Source: Physcomitrium patens
Taxonomy: Eukaryota; Streptophyta; Bryopsida; Funariales; Funariaceae
DNA length: 64,000 nucleotides
Direction: 5' to 3'
Assembly: GCF_000002425.4 (NCBI RefSeq)
Contig: NC_037273.1
Span: forward strand, 3,203,297-3,267,296
Positions 44,838 through 57,000 of this stretch are shown here, in pieces. The notes beneath the pieces were generated by a model. That model ran no database searches. It was given only the letters and a program-made list of their open reading frames with translations, and was not told where the DNA came from. The first letter of the stretch is position 1, and the number at the start of each line of letters is the position of its first letter. The translations under genes and the position numbers were made by a program.

Positions 44838-46388
44838 TGCAACAATAAGATCCTACCAAGTCTAATAAGATCTTAAATAAATTATAAGTAAACTTTAACA
44901 ATCTTAATCAAACTTTAATCAATCCAAAAGAAATTTAAAAGAAATTACAAAAGAAACATAAAGAAATCATAAATTAATTTCAAAAAAAATAATAAAAAAA
45001 TCCTAAAGAACTAAAAAATAAAAATCTTAAAGAAATAATAATAAATTTTAAAAATATTAAAATATAAATCTTTAAAGAAATAATAAAAAAAATTAAAATA
45101 TATAAAATAAAAATTCTAAATAAATCCTAATTAAATCTTAATATAGTCCTAATTTAATTTTAATTAAATTCTAACTAAATTTTAATAAAATCTTAAATCT
45201 TAAACCAAATACTAATAGAATTATAATAAAATCTTAATCAAATCCTAAACAAATCCTAAACAATATCAAGATAATCTTTAATAAATCTTAATCAATTATT
45301 ATAGTTATTTTAGAACCTCAATAAATATTAATTTAACTATTGATCTTAATTAAATTTTAATCACATTTCAATCTACAATTAATTAATAAGCATATAATTT
45401 TTAAAGAGAATCAACTTACTAATTTAAAAATAAAAATTCCTAAATCGCTCAAATATTGACTGCCCTCCTTCTCTAATCTAAATGTTGATATTCCAATAGT
45501 AATTTCTTCTTAATGAGCTATTTAATTTCTTCAAAAATTTACTAATATATAGAATTTTAATTCCAAATAGGTATCACCAATTTTTGCTTCAATCAAATTG
45601 GTAGATGTTGCAAGATTGCAAAAGCCCTCACTAATCCTAAATTTTAATTATTTGAGATCATAATCCACAAAAACTCTCATAATTGCCAATTTAACCATTT
45701 AATTAATATCAAATTTCACAAACATATTCAAGACAAACACAATGATAGATTAATAAAATATCACCTATTAATATACTACAATATTTAAAAAAATCCTCAA
45801 AATTATGAACTTCTTTTATTTTTCACAATCCAAACCTATTAAATACATCTCTTGCTTTGAAAAGCCCTCAAAACCTTAATAAGACTTCAAATCTCATAAA
45901 ATGAACTCTTAAAAATCCTCTCATAATTCTACTTTCAAATGTTGCTTTCTAATTAATAAAATTATTTTATAATTTTGCTCTCAAATCTTATTCTTTGATC
46001 AACTAAAGAACCTCACAAATGCTGTAGGTACGTGATTTTATATCTTGAGGTCTAATTTCGACCTTAGTTCACAACCAATTCTCTTCAAGTATTAATTCTT
46101 TGTATTTTGAGGTAATTTTTGCTAAAATATATTCTTAATTTCTTTCTTAAAATATCTATATTAATTATTTATCTCATTTATTTTTATTTGGCTTATTTAT
46201 ATTCCTATAAAGTAAATAGAATTTTCTTTTATAAGAAGATGGTATTAGCACTTATTAATTTTTACTACCTTTTTATCTATTATTTATATTTCTAAGATAA
46301 TTTATTAAAATATTTTCATTTAAGCTCTTCTATAATAAAATATTTTATTTCTTCTTTCACCTAATGGCTATGTTACTATAGAATAACA
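44838..46388 (-). repeat. LTR of element F2 (5' LTR, 1.55 kb)
   Basis: Starts TGCAACAATAAGATCC and ends TAGAATAACA. Diverged relative of the LTRs at 32237 and 37036. The right end marks the end of the F field. Confidence 0.6.
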
Positions 46389-46941
46389 TGAATGTAGGCT
46401 TTACAAACTTATATCCTTAAATAAGTTGGATTTGGATTACTTTAATACAAACCTTTAAATGGTGTCATATTTAGCAATGCATAAGTTGGATATTAATTAA
46501 AAATATATGTTGAAGCATAAAAAATTTCGGATAAAAAAATACATATATATTAATATTAACATAGTTTTATCTAATTTAAAAAGTGACAAATTTTTATTTT
46601 TTGCTATACTTTTTTATGTATACTAGATAAGATAATAAGTTATCTTTGAATATTGTAACTAGCATAAATAAAAAAAATTAAATTAAAAATAAAAAAATAT
46701 CTTGAATGATATTTTTATCCTTAGTTTATTTAAAAAGAATCAATTTTTAGTAAGAACTTGGTTTCTATTAAAGTTTTAAACTATTAAAGAAAAATAAGAA
46801 CTTGGCTTGTAGTCTGCAAGAAAATCTAAGTATAAGAAAAAAAAAGTCATCAATAAACATTAGTATGTATTTGTCCTTAAACAAAGATTGAAGAGGCATG
46901 CAAAGATCATTAAGAATAAGCTCAAGTGGACATGTTATAGT
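46389..46941. other. No gene seen; AT-rich
   Basis: Short stop-rich frames on both strands and no motif that I recognise. Lies between an F2 LTR and a copia remnant. Confidence 0.5.
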
Positions 46942-48470
46942 CTAAGAATATTTGGAAATTCTTTTACAATGGTTTTTTTTAATAATACAAGTTATGCATT
47001 GATACTTCATTGGATATAACCAAGGAACTCCAATGACCATATTTTCAACAATCATATAATATGTTGATTGGGAATTAAGATGTGTAAGCCGCTTATGCCA
47101 TATGTCATTGAAGTCGTGATTCTTATGACTAATTTCACTCAACTTAGGCAATTAAGTTAGACATTAAAGGTACAATCTATAGAAGTAAGATATTACATTC
47201 TTGAGTTGTGTAGACTTGTTTGATTATAGAATAGCTTAACCTCTTTGTGAAGGTTTTAATCTAAATAATTTATATTTTAAATTACATTTTGCCCAAAGAT
47301 ATCTTTGGAAGACATTATCTTTATAAAAAATAAAGTAAGATTTGGAGTCAAATATAATATTATACCCATTGTCAATGAGTCTTCCAATAGATAGTGGATT
47401 TTGGTGAAGTCCTAGCATGTACAGAACAAATTTCACAGCTTTATTTTCCAAAATAGCAATGCTCTTTCTGGCAATTGACATAACAAATCCACTTGCAATA
47501 GTAACTTCAAGTCCAAGACTTGAGGTGTTAGGTTTGAAGCTGCTGAAAAGATCACAATTTTCTGTGACGTAACTTGTTGCAGCTAAGTCAACATATCATT
47601 CACATTGTAGCTCAGTGACATTAGCCTCATGCTGGTCGGTCTCAGCTTTGTACTCCCCATATTGAGGCAAATAATCTTTGTATTCTTTAACGATGTGGAT
47701 TTGAGTCTTGAGGCCAGCCTTATTGCAGTGATTATAGTTGTTGGTATTGACTATATTTGCCCCAACCGTGAGAAGAGTAATGAGTTGTATGAGCATAACT
47801 CCCATAAAACCCACGACCGTGTCCACGTTCAGGTGAGTTGAAAAATTGTCATCTGGTCCAAAGTGCTTCTTCAAGGACCTAGTCTTGTTTGCCTTTTTTC
47901 TAATATTTCTCAATTTGCATGAGCTCAAAAAGCTAAGTGTATATTAGAACAAGCTTTATGGCAAGGTTAGAACCGAAGTTGAACAAAAATAGTCCCCAAC
48001 TTAGAAGAAGTCCATCTAGAATGATATGTATCAATTTAATCCCCTCCACTTCAACATTGATGCTTGCAAGTTTGTTGGTCAGATTTTCAATGCTTTTCAG
48101 GTAGTCTTTGAAGTTCGTTCCTTCAATCATGTTGATGGCTTGTATTTGCTTTTCTAGTCGAGGTCGGTGGCCGTAGAAAATCATCATTGTATCGTTGCTT
48201 AACAAGATTCCAACATGCCACTAGATTATTGGTGAATCAACCAACAGTGGGTCTAAACTTGTCTTTGACTGTGGCCATCAGCATTGGCTTTGCTTGCATA
48301 CATAGACTCCTTTTCTGTCGTTTAGTGAGGTGGTTTATTGTCAGCATTGGTATTGTCGTCAGCAACTTCATTATTGACATTGTTTCCTATCTCAGGCTCA
48401 ATTGGACATCGGTCCTCAAACTCCAGTTTATCCCAAACATGTCTCGCTCGAGAAGGGTTTGAACAAGGAG
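46942..48470 (-). pseudogene. Decayed Ty1/copia gag-protease-integrase N-terminus
   Basis: Pieces on the minus strand, 5' to 3': 48205-47933 gag (FKDYLKSIENLTNKLASINVE and ILDGLLLSW, a UBN2-type gag); 47928-47596 with NHCNKAGLKTQ, a decayed zinc knuckle; 47481-47236 protease to pre-integrase (VLYMLGLHQNPLSIGRLIDNG); 47151-46942 GAG-pre-integrase (IWHKRLTHLNSQS then CITC). Order and motifs are those of copia elements. RT is absent. The upstream end (48206-48470) reads CPIEPEIGNNVNNEVADDNT and may be an extension of the element or unrelated. Confidence 0.7.
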
Positions 48471-50708
48471 TGCCTAGGAAACGTAGTTCTGTGAGACATC
48501 AAGCTTGATCTGCCAAAAGACTTCTAAGCAGGAAGTAGAGACTAGACTCTACTACACAAACTAAAGTGACTTCAGATATTTGATCATTTGAGAAGAGCAA
48601 AAGAGCCGTCTCTTTAATACTATGTTGCAAAAAAGCTCTGGTGACACAGTCTTTACTAAGGTAAACAATATACAAGCGGAGATGCCAATTTAACATGAAA
48701 AAGGAACTGCGGAAATGTAGGTGTCCACGGTAGATCTAACGGAATAATGTGGCTATTCTAAATCAAAAGATCAGCATTCACTAATCTACTTATCTAAAGA
48801 GGTGAGTATAGTCCCTTGAATTGCTACTATCAGAGAACACTTGCGAGCCACAAATGTGCTGTCAGATTACACCTTACCTGTCTGAGCAGGTAATTTTCCA
48901 ACACCCGCTTGATGATCTTGAGCAGTTTCAACTTGACAATATCCCTCCATCATGTCCTGTTTGTGAAGAGTTACTTCTTGTGGCAATTGAGAAACACTAT
49001 CGTGACAAGTATATGAACTATTAGACTACTCTGATTTTCCACACCATAAGAGGAGCTGACGTCCTCCATCCTGGTATCTTCCGACAGTTGCAGCTAGACA
49101 AATTATCTCCAAGATGACTACACTCGTTCAGCATACCACAAGCCTTTTCAGAAGCAGAAAATACACAAGAATTGCAGTACATAATATTACCACCGAGAGC
49201 GGCCACCTTAACAAATGAGGGATACGTAAGCGCGCCTGCAGGAGGAGGCATCTAAAGACAATTAGTGAGGGCATCGGATGGAGGCTTGGGAGAGAGCACC
49301 ACATTTACGCAAGTGTTTGACCATTTGAGTTAATGTTTGGCCATTTGAGTTTCTTCGCTTTCAAGTGTCGCCAGATGCGGACATATTTCAATGTTCAGAG
49401 CCACCAATCTCATCTGCAACATAACATATCACCGAGCGTAAGTGACACATGTTCCAGTTGTGTCTTTTTCAATATGGATTTAGGAAGTTTGGGGATAAAG
49501 GAGCTTGATCATTTGATTAGAAACGGCTCTCTTAGTTTTTGCAGTGGTTCAAATTGTGGGGCAGATTAGAAGGGCCTGAGGTATTTTGTCCAATCCTACT
49601 TGAGGTTAGATGCAATCCGTATGGACGACACAGCAAAACATTAGCCCGTAGGCTTACGTTGCCACGGTTCGAGGAAGATGCAAAAAGATGAAAGAAGTTG
49701 TTGTTTTCCATAGCAATACGCTACCATGGGACAGTCAAGCTTGAAAGTGTGCAAAAGCTACTTCTCGATTCACTTGGAGCATGTACTCGGTGCAGCGATT
49801 CTGTAGGCAAGAGTCGAGGCATGTGGTTATCAACTTTGAATGCCCTGGAAAATGTTGCGACGCAGGTGTTGGAGAGCGAATGAGCTTCCGGATGTGGTGA
49901 GGAGCTGTGCAAAGAGTTTCGTGAACAATTTTGCCCTTCTGCCGGCTCGGTATACGTTGTGCTAATCGGAACAACCACATGGGGATGTTCTGCGTCCTGT
50001 AGCAGTTACTGTGTTCGAATGGAGCTATTTCAGTAAACGCGAGAGGCACAATATGCCACCAGCTGCTGCAGTTATGGTGACTCAACCGCCTCAATCTACC
50101 AGATCTAGTCCAGCGGCGGAGGAGGTAAAGATACAGAAGAAAGAGGCCTGCAGTATTAGGCTGGTGAGAGAAAAGACACGCACATCATCGGTGGTTGTTC
50201 CGATTAGCATATTGCAGTTTCAAGACGTTCTTGACCATCGGATGGGTGGTGTACATATCTTGTCAGCAATTAAAATTTCCTGTGACTTGGCGCGAGGTTG
50301 TGCACGAGTTTTGAGTAATCGATTTAGTGGATTCCTCTCTGTGCATGCGATCTTTGAGCTTGGTGATGTTGAAGCACAGTTTGAGGTGTTGTGCTGGATT
50401 ACATCTCCAGCGATGTGCTTTATTAGCTTCTTTGTTACTAATGTTTTTTATGTCGTTTTTTTTATTTTTTTTTATTTTTTTTTGTTTAATATACCTTCCG
50501 GCTTTATTAGTGTCTAGCTTGTTGAAAACTTTGAAATAGTGATATATTGTTGGTGTAGCACTGGATGTCCACGCAATAAAAAAGAATGACACAATAAATT
50601 AAAAAAGTGTCCAGACAATAAAAGGGGGTGTTTACCAAATGGTTCCCAAAATATATTACATTGTCTTGTAGTATAGAGCCAGAAAATAAGCCCAAAATCA
50701 TTTGCAAA
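48471..50708. other. Unassigned gene-like region, no confident CDS
   Basis: Base composition becomes balanced, like the genes to the right. Open stretches exist: 48821-49024 plus (ends PPSCPVCEELLLVAIEKHYRD), 49021-49251 minus (rich in Cys), 49698-49883 plus (KLESVQKLLLDSLGACTRC) and 50011-50517 plus (starts MFEWSYF; the C-terminus is a low-complexity Phe run from a T-rich tract). None has a domain that I recognise, and frames change between neighbours. It could be a decayed gene, a lineage-specific gene with introns, or the 3' flank of NAA30. Confidence 0.35.
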
Positions 50709-52827
50709 TCAGGAATTCTGAACCTGGATGGAGAAGCTGGTTGCCTTTGTGAATAGTACCTGGTCGTGGTCGTGATCAAGTTTGGAGCAGTCGTGCATTT
50801 GGTAAGGGTCCATACTGTAACCACCTCCTAACAACATTCTATTGGCATCATGTGGCCGTGGAAACAGTAGTTTCAAACGGTAGGCATCAAACCCGTTGAG
50901 ATAGTATCTGTGGAGCCGCTTGGCGCGGATGAAGCCAAGGTTGCCATACAAAGCAAGAGCACCTAGGTTTGTCACCTCAGCTTCCAAGGTCACCTGAAAG
51001 ACAAAAATCAACTAAGATCGCCTTGACAAGCAGAACATTGTAGAAAAGGAATCACAAATTTAAGGTGCGCTTAGCTTGGATGAAAGTGGGACATATTCTG
51101 CACAAAAGGGGGAATAATAAACATCTACAGTTCTACTTGTACTTCTTGCGAAATTGTTTAGTTGTACGTGAATGAGATTCGAAAAGTACCTCGTCACATC
51201 CGGCGTCGCGCATGACTTGAATGCAGCGAGTCACCAATTCTGTGGCTGCAGAGCCCGCTTAATGCATAAGAACATCCACAAATGACACAAAAATGGGGGC
51301 AGCTGTTCAAACACTACTTGACACTGGAACACCACCTACTTGCTGTATAAGACAAGAAGATTATCGATGACATTTCAAAATTGAACTGCAGGGCCACTTG
51401 CATGAAGGGTGTTATGGCTTCCAATCGGCACCTCGTGTGAGTGTGTACATACACACAAGGAAATGCCAAGCAAAAACGTGCTGATTGTTAGCTGTTGAGA
51501 AATTATGCTGATCTGCTTACCAATACCCTTTCCTCGGTGTTGTTTAACAACAACAAGCATGGCAATATATCCACGGAAGGTGTTTCGATGCTGCCCCATC
51601 TTGCAGACAAGCGTACCGATGCACTTTCCTTCATGAAAAGCCTGCATTATGAGTGATTGAGATGAGCGGATGTATAAGACACGTTGGTTGCAGACCCTAA
51701 AGGGTGTTATTGGTCAAGGAGGAAGAAAAAAATCACGGGAAGCTGGATAGAATTTCATTTACAATTAGCTCTTCAAAATAATTGAAAATAGACCAAGCAA
51801 CCGATACAACTGCTGCCTATTCATAATACGCGAGATAGCATATCAAACACTAAGATGTGGATGGGTCATCATGCACTAGAATCCTCATGGTTAATATTAA
51901 ACAAACAGAGGACAAAGCAACCTTGTGCTAACTGAAGTGTTGACGGAATCCAACCAGCATGACGGCCCCAATTTGTTCGTTGTTCTGCAGTGACAGGGAA
52001 CAAGCATTTGAAGATTACCTGATTCTGTACAAGTCCTAGAATGTGAAGAAATTATGGCTTCCACCGGAAAATAAGTTCATGCACGTCGTAATGAACGTAA
52101 TTGAATAGGCACGATACCAAAAGATGTCACTCAACATATGATTCGCAGAAAACACAAATTAATTGTAATGAATTCTTGAAGATACAGCAACTTGCTAAAG
52201 CTGTAGAAAGCATTACGAGCCATGCGATTGAGAAAACATAACTCAACGGTAAATGAAACACAGCCGGGAACGAAGATGCGACCAGGACCTCCTTTAACTG
52301 AATTGCTCTAAAGCCATCATCCACCCAACTCCTGGAACTCAATTAGGAGGATAACGAATAGAGGTTTGTTCCAACATTTATCGCCCATATCCATGATCGT
52401 GGCGGTGGGTGCAAACATTACTGATTTAATTAACAGAGCACTTGGATCATCGACGACAATACTACCCTCCCTCGTCAGAATTCACGCACGCAAGCAGTTT
52501 CGTGTAGTAGCTTAGCCTTAGGTCGAATTTCCCCATGTGCATTCAAGAATTCTCAGCAAGTTTGAGCTTGTGCAAATAGCTTACCATGAAACAGAGGTCA
52601 GGCCAGAGAGTGATGAAATAGCGGTAGGTGAAGATGGAGTAGGGCTCTGACAACTCCTGGTCAATCAGTGCCATGATGTCCGGCAGCTGCGTCTCATCTT
52701 TGTAAGAAACATACTCAATACGGCCACTACCCGCACCGTCACTAGTCTTCGAGTCTTCCTCCTCAACCCTCCCGATATCTGCTTCTTTTGCTGAGCCATC
52801 CGCTTCCCTTCTCTCAGTCTCTGCCAT
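50709..52827 (-). CDS. NAA30: N-alpha-acetyltransferase 30, NatC catalytic subunit, 4 exons
   Basis: Exons 52827-52585, 51641-51521, 51245-51190 and 50993-50709 join in frame to about 234 residues; all three introns are GT-AG. NAA30 (yeast Mak3) is the GNAT-fold subunit of NatC, which acetylates Met-hydrophobic N-termini on nascent proteins. Diagnostic sequence: [20 protein letters not shown] (exon 1), VCKM then RGYIAMLVV and the acetyl-CoA loop QHRGKG at residues 115-120 (exon 2), and [13 protein letters not shown] (exon 4). The family ETEVTN motif reads EAEVTN here. The N-terminus is an acidic linker of about 35 residues; the C-terminus runs about 45 residues past the usual end. ATG at 52827 is the only Met before the domain. 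It is on the same strand as, and 1.2 kb downstream of, the kinase gene; splice sites were set by eye. Confidence 0.9.
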
Positions 52828-54050
52828 AGTGTTCCAATTCTCCTAACGCCACACTAATGGATGCCTTACGGTCCCTTTACTCCCGCGTACACAGATGCTT
52901 ATCCCAAGATTCTCAGTCAGAATCAAAAACAATAAACATTCGCATTATTTTACGCTGTATTGCTCTCACCCTGTCACGATAATAGAATCTTCCCTATTCC
53001 CCGCGCACTCGCAACAAAAACGAACATGGATCGAAAAACGATAGCTCACTCCGTTACTCGCAAAGCCCTAATAATGCTGCTTTCGCTACGGAAACAATCA
53101 TTTCTCAATTGAACTGCCAAAGCTTCTACGTGGGGCCAAGCGCTGCGAGTGTTCAAAACAGAGCTTTAAATTAGGACTTTAGATTGACTTCAATTCCAAC
53201 ATCCTAAGATCCTTCACCAAATTTAGAGTATACCAATCAAAGATTTAAGCCCATGTCATATCATGGTCAAATTACTGGTTTCCTGAGCCACAACGCTCTA
53301 TTATTTTTTTCCTTATGGACTTCGTCAATGAATTAGACACCGGCCAAGACACTTAGTGTCCAGAAATTATGAACACGAATTGGGAACACCATCTAAATTC
53401 TTCACTTAACATTTGATCCAATTATACACATGTGCACGAACTTGTGCACACATCATGGTAGTTTAAGTGATAAATACTCAGACATAGACAAGTTTTTGGT
53501 TTCCAAGCCACTCCAATTCATGACAAATGTCAAACAAATATCGTTCACAGGACTGCTGGGGGTTTTAGCTTGAAAACTGATTCAACTAGGTCTGTGACGT
53601 GCCATTCGCAATAGAGTAAAGTGCTGATTTCAGGATATGTCATAAGTCGAACACGCAATAGTTTTCCAAGTAAATATTTACAGCAGTAAAAGAATATAAC
53701 ATGCGAAAAGACTTCAGCGTCCATGCAAGTGATTTCCAGGAATCCAAAGAGAGTCGGTACTCTTACAAACGCTGGTCTCAGCCTAGTTGAATACTGGACA
53801 AACAGCGGCTAAAATACAGGTCTCGAAAATACCTAGAAGTAATCTAGATTCGTGCTAGGCATGCTCCTGGTGTGTGTCACTAATTGAATGATGTACAAAT
53901 GTTGATGAACAATGGCAGTTCATGTACACTTCTGAGCCGCATCTAACAAGTACAACGATGTGCACTAAAAAATATGTGATTACCTACATGTAGAATCTTG
54001 ACCTAAGACAATATAATAGAATTGAAATTGATGAGAATCAAAAGACCGAA
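52828..54050. other. Intergenic region between NAA30 and ABC1K
   Basis: No ORF or repeat that I can identify. It must hold the NAA30 promoter and 5' UTR and the ABC1K 3' UTR. No clear TATA box or poly(A) signal stands out. Confidence 0.5.
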
Positions 54051-57000
54051 CTACAGAAAGATTTCACGAAGGGTACGGGCTGCAACCCGGGATGTGAGTC
54101 GGTTCAGGAGGTCAGGTAGAATATTTCTTGCAACATCTGGAAGCACTGGCAGCAAATCTCTCAACACTTCTTGAAGGTTCACGTCTCCCTACAATCCCCA
54201 ATTGCACAGAAATCATAAATAATTAGTAAATTGCACATGGTGTCTTCAAGAAAAGATGTATATAGTAAACTAATTCAATCAGTGTAAAACATAAAGTTCC
54301 GAGTCACATCGATCACTACAACTTGGTAACGGATCAGTCTTCTTCACGTAGATCCCCGAAAGAAAGCACAAATGAAGACGACCTAATCAAATGGTTCACT
54401 GATATTAAATAAACTAATAAATCAAGTTGCATCCTTTGGCATCCTTAGAAAAACACAGTTCTCGATTAATATTAACCTGAAATATGCTAACATATGGCTT
54501 ATAATTCTAACAGCCACCCAAATACGTACCTGTTCTGAAATAGACCGAGACGCTGGAGAGCCAGACGAAAGAAATGCTACGACCCGCCGCATGTTGTTGA
54601 GCACTACCTCATCTTCCTTCGTGACAGTGGGCACAAGTGAGAGATGTCTCCGAAACCCAGGTAGAGCAAAAGAATTTAGGATAGGGTCAAATCTCTGAAG
54701 ACCTAAAGTCATCACAATTCTGGCCAGCTCCTCTCGTGTCACTGCATCAATTCCCTTAACAACCTGCAGTAACAAAAGTTTCCACCCATGTATCAGTATC
54801 AGCAGCAGTACGTAGTAACGCGGTCCATCGCCAGTTTATTTCGGGAAGGAGAAGATTCAGGAATCTAGATTGTTAGGTAAATTGAAACGGTGTGTTTAAC
54901 AGACTACTAGAAACTAGAAAACTATCCATGAAAAAATCAAATCGTTATGTTGTATTGCAGACATTTCTTAGATCCAATACAAAACTACTGGAAGTTAAAG
55001 GTAACAAAGTTATGCACAGAACTTTGCTGCAGAGAGTGAGGTAGAGTATTGTAAATACCTCATCCAATATGAATTCTCGGAAAAACTCGCCCTGCTCTGA
55101 AATCAAGAAGCTCAAAGCAGCCCTAGTCTGCACACCCCCTTGCTGCCCTACTCGAGCCAAAGAACCACCTGCAGCAGGAGATTTGCCAGCAACTGCACCT
55201 GAGAATGCAGAACTCCCTTGCATTTCTTCTCCTCCACCACTCTTAGCTGCTACCGTAAACGTTTCAAATGCTTCCATTACGTCAATGAATCTTTCTGCAT
55301 CGAAGTTTGAATTTCGCCCATATATGGTATAACGCAACGCCTCCCTCAGTCTAGGAGAAGGGTCCGTCAATAACCTCTGCGCATTAAGTCTAATTTTCAT
55401 TATCCTACTCAAAACTTCAGATAAAAGACCAAAAAATCCCCGTCCCTCCCAAGATCGCAATCAGTGTAAGTAACCTTTAAGTTACAGTGCATAATTACGG
55501 CAGTAGCCGCATCACAGACAAACTCTCAGAATGTGCATATAATAGACGCTAAACGCTCAATCTCTTTATTACATCATGTATCATGAGAACGATATGCAAT
55601 TAAGTTGCTTAGTTCAAAATGACTTACTTGGGCAATATATGGATAAGCCTCATCAACAATAGCGAAGTCTGGATTGCCAACCAAAGCGATTCCTTCGAGT
55701 ACACCAATTGCACGGATAATAAGTGCAAAGTACGGTGGAATTCGAAAAGGATAATCGAAAGTGATTTGTGCCAGGTCCGCGGCAAGCTCTTGGAAGTTGA
55801 TATTTTTTGCACCACCACCTTCTAAGGCTTGATCGAACACTTTTGCAAGAACTGGCATGATTGGCGCTAAATTAACGCCTTCAGGAATGAAATCCAGGAG
55901 AACAAAATCTTCAACGATGGCCTCATAGTCTCGGTGAATCAAATGAGATATGGCTTCAATCATTCCATACTTCTGGTTATCAGTGATTTGAGTCATAAGG
56001 CCTGTGTAGGCAAACAACAGACAAAGGTCATACGGTGTGATCAACCAATTCAGTTCTCTACACAGACACAACATCACTGAAGGTCCAAGAGAAAAACTTC
56101 AAGCAAAATGAAAGCGGCAGAATTTACCAAAGTCGAGTATAGCCAGTTTGCCCTCAGGTGTACGAATAAGGTTGCCAGGATGTGGATCCGCATGAAATAG
56201 CCCGGTGTCCAGTAGCTTTAACCACAAATTACAAAAGATCAAAATAAGTTAACACGCGGTCCTTGACCAGCAAAAAATGTACAAAGTTTGAACGGACAAT
56301 GTAAAACAAGTCGTGCAATTTCACGAGTGCAAAAGAAAACATAACTGGCAGCATTGCATCCAAAGTCTTCGCTATGGATCAGAAAAAATGATACATATAC
56401 CTGTTTCAGGTAGCAGATAACTCCAATGTTCACAAGATCACCAACATCGCTAGCAGTACTTTGTGAGAGTTTCTCTCCTTCTATCCAACTGGTTGTCAAA
56501 ACCCGTCGTGAAGTGTACTTTGTGAAAGTCTTGGGTACAACGACCTGGCCAACAATAACACAAGAGCGAATGGATAAGAGCTTTTGAGCGAAGAAGCAAT
56601 TCAGCAACAAACACGCCAACAAATTTGAGTCAACATCAATCTCTTACCTGAGGAAGGTCAACTTTCATTTGCTCAGCAAATCTTGTCCCATTTTCTCCTT
56701 CATTGATATAATCCAGCTCTTCAAAAAATCGAGCTGCCCACTCGTCAACAAGCCCTACAATGTCTGTAGCAATCTGCATTCCTACGGCAAAAAATTGCCT
56801 TTCACAGTTAATTGTAAGCCAAGAACTCACAACACTGAATGAAACACCTCAAAAGTTAATTTTGCAATACGAGACATACAGTTTCAAGAATACAACTGCT
56901 GCAGGCTAATAGATATGATGACCACAAGTCACATGCCTGAGGGAATCTGCGAAGAGCAACACCCAGACGACGGATGATAAAGAGATCAATTGTCACGGTC

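Noticed and set aside
32230..46388. CRISPR-like or centromeric satellite array in the AT-rich field
   Set aside because: Repeats are long, few and LTR-like, with alternating internal regions; no short regular units.
50011..50517. 168-codon plus-strand ORF as a membrane protein gene
   Set aside because: The hydrophobic end comes from a T-rich tract (about 50448-50490), there is no known domain, and neighbouring frames do not join; listed only within the unassigned region.
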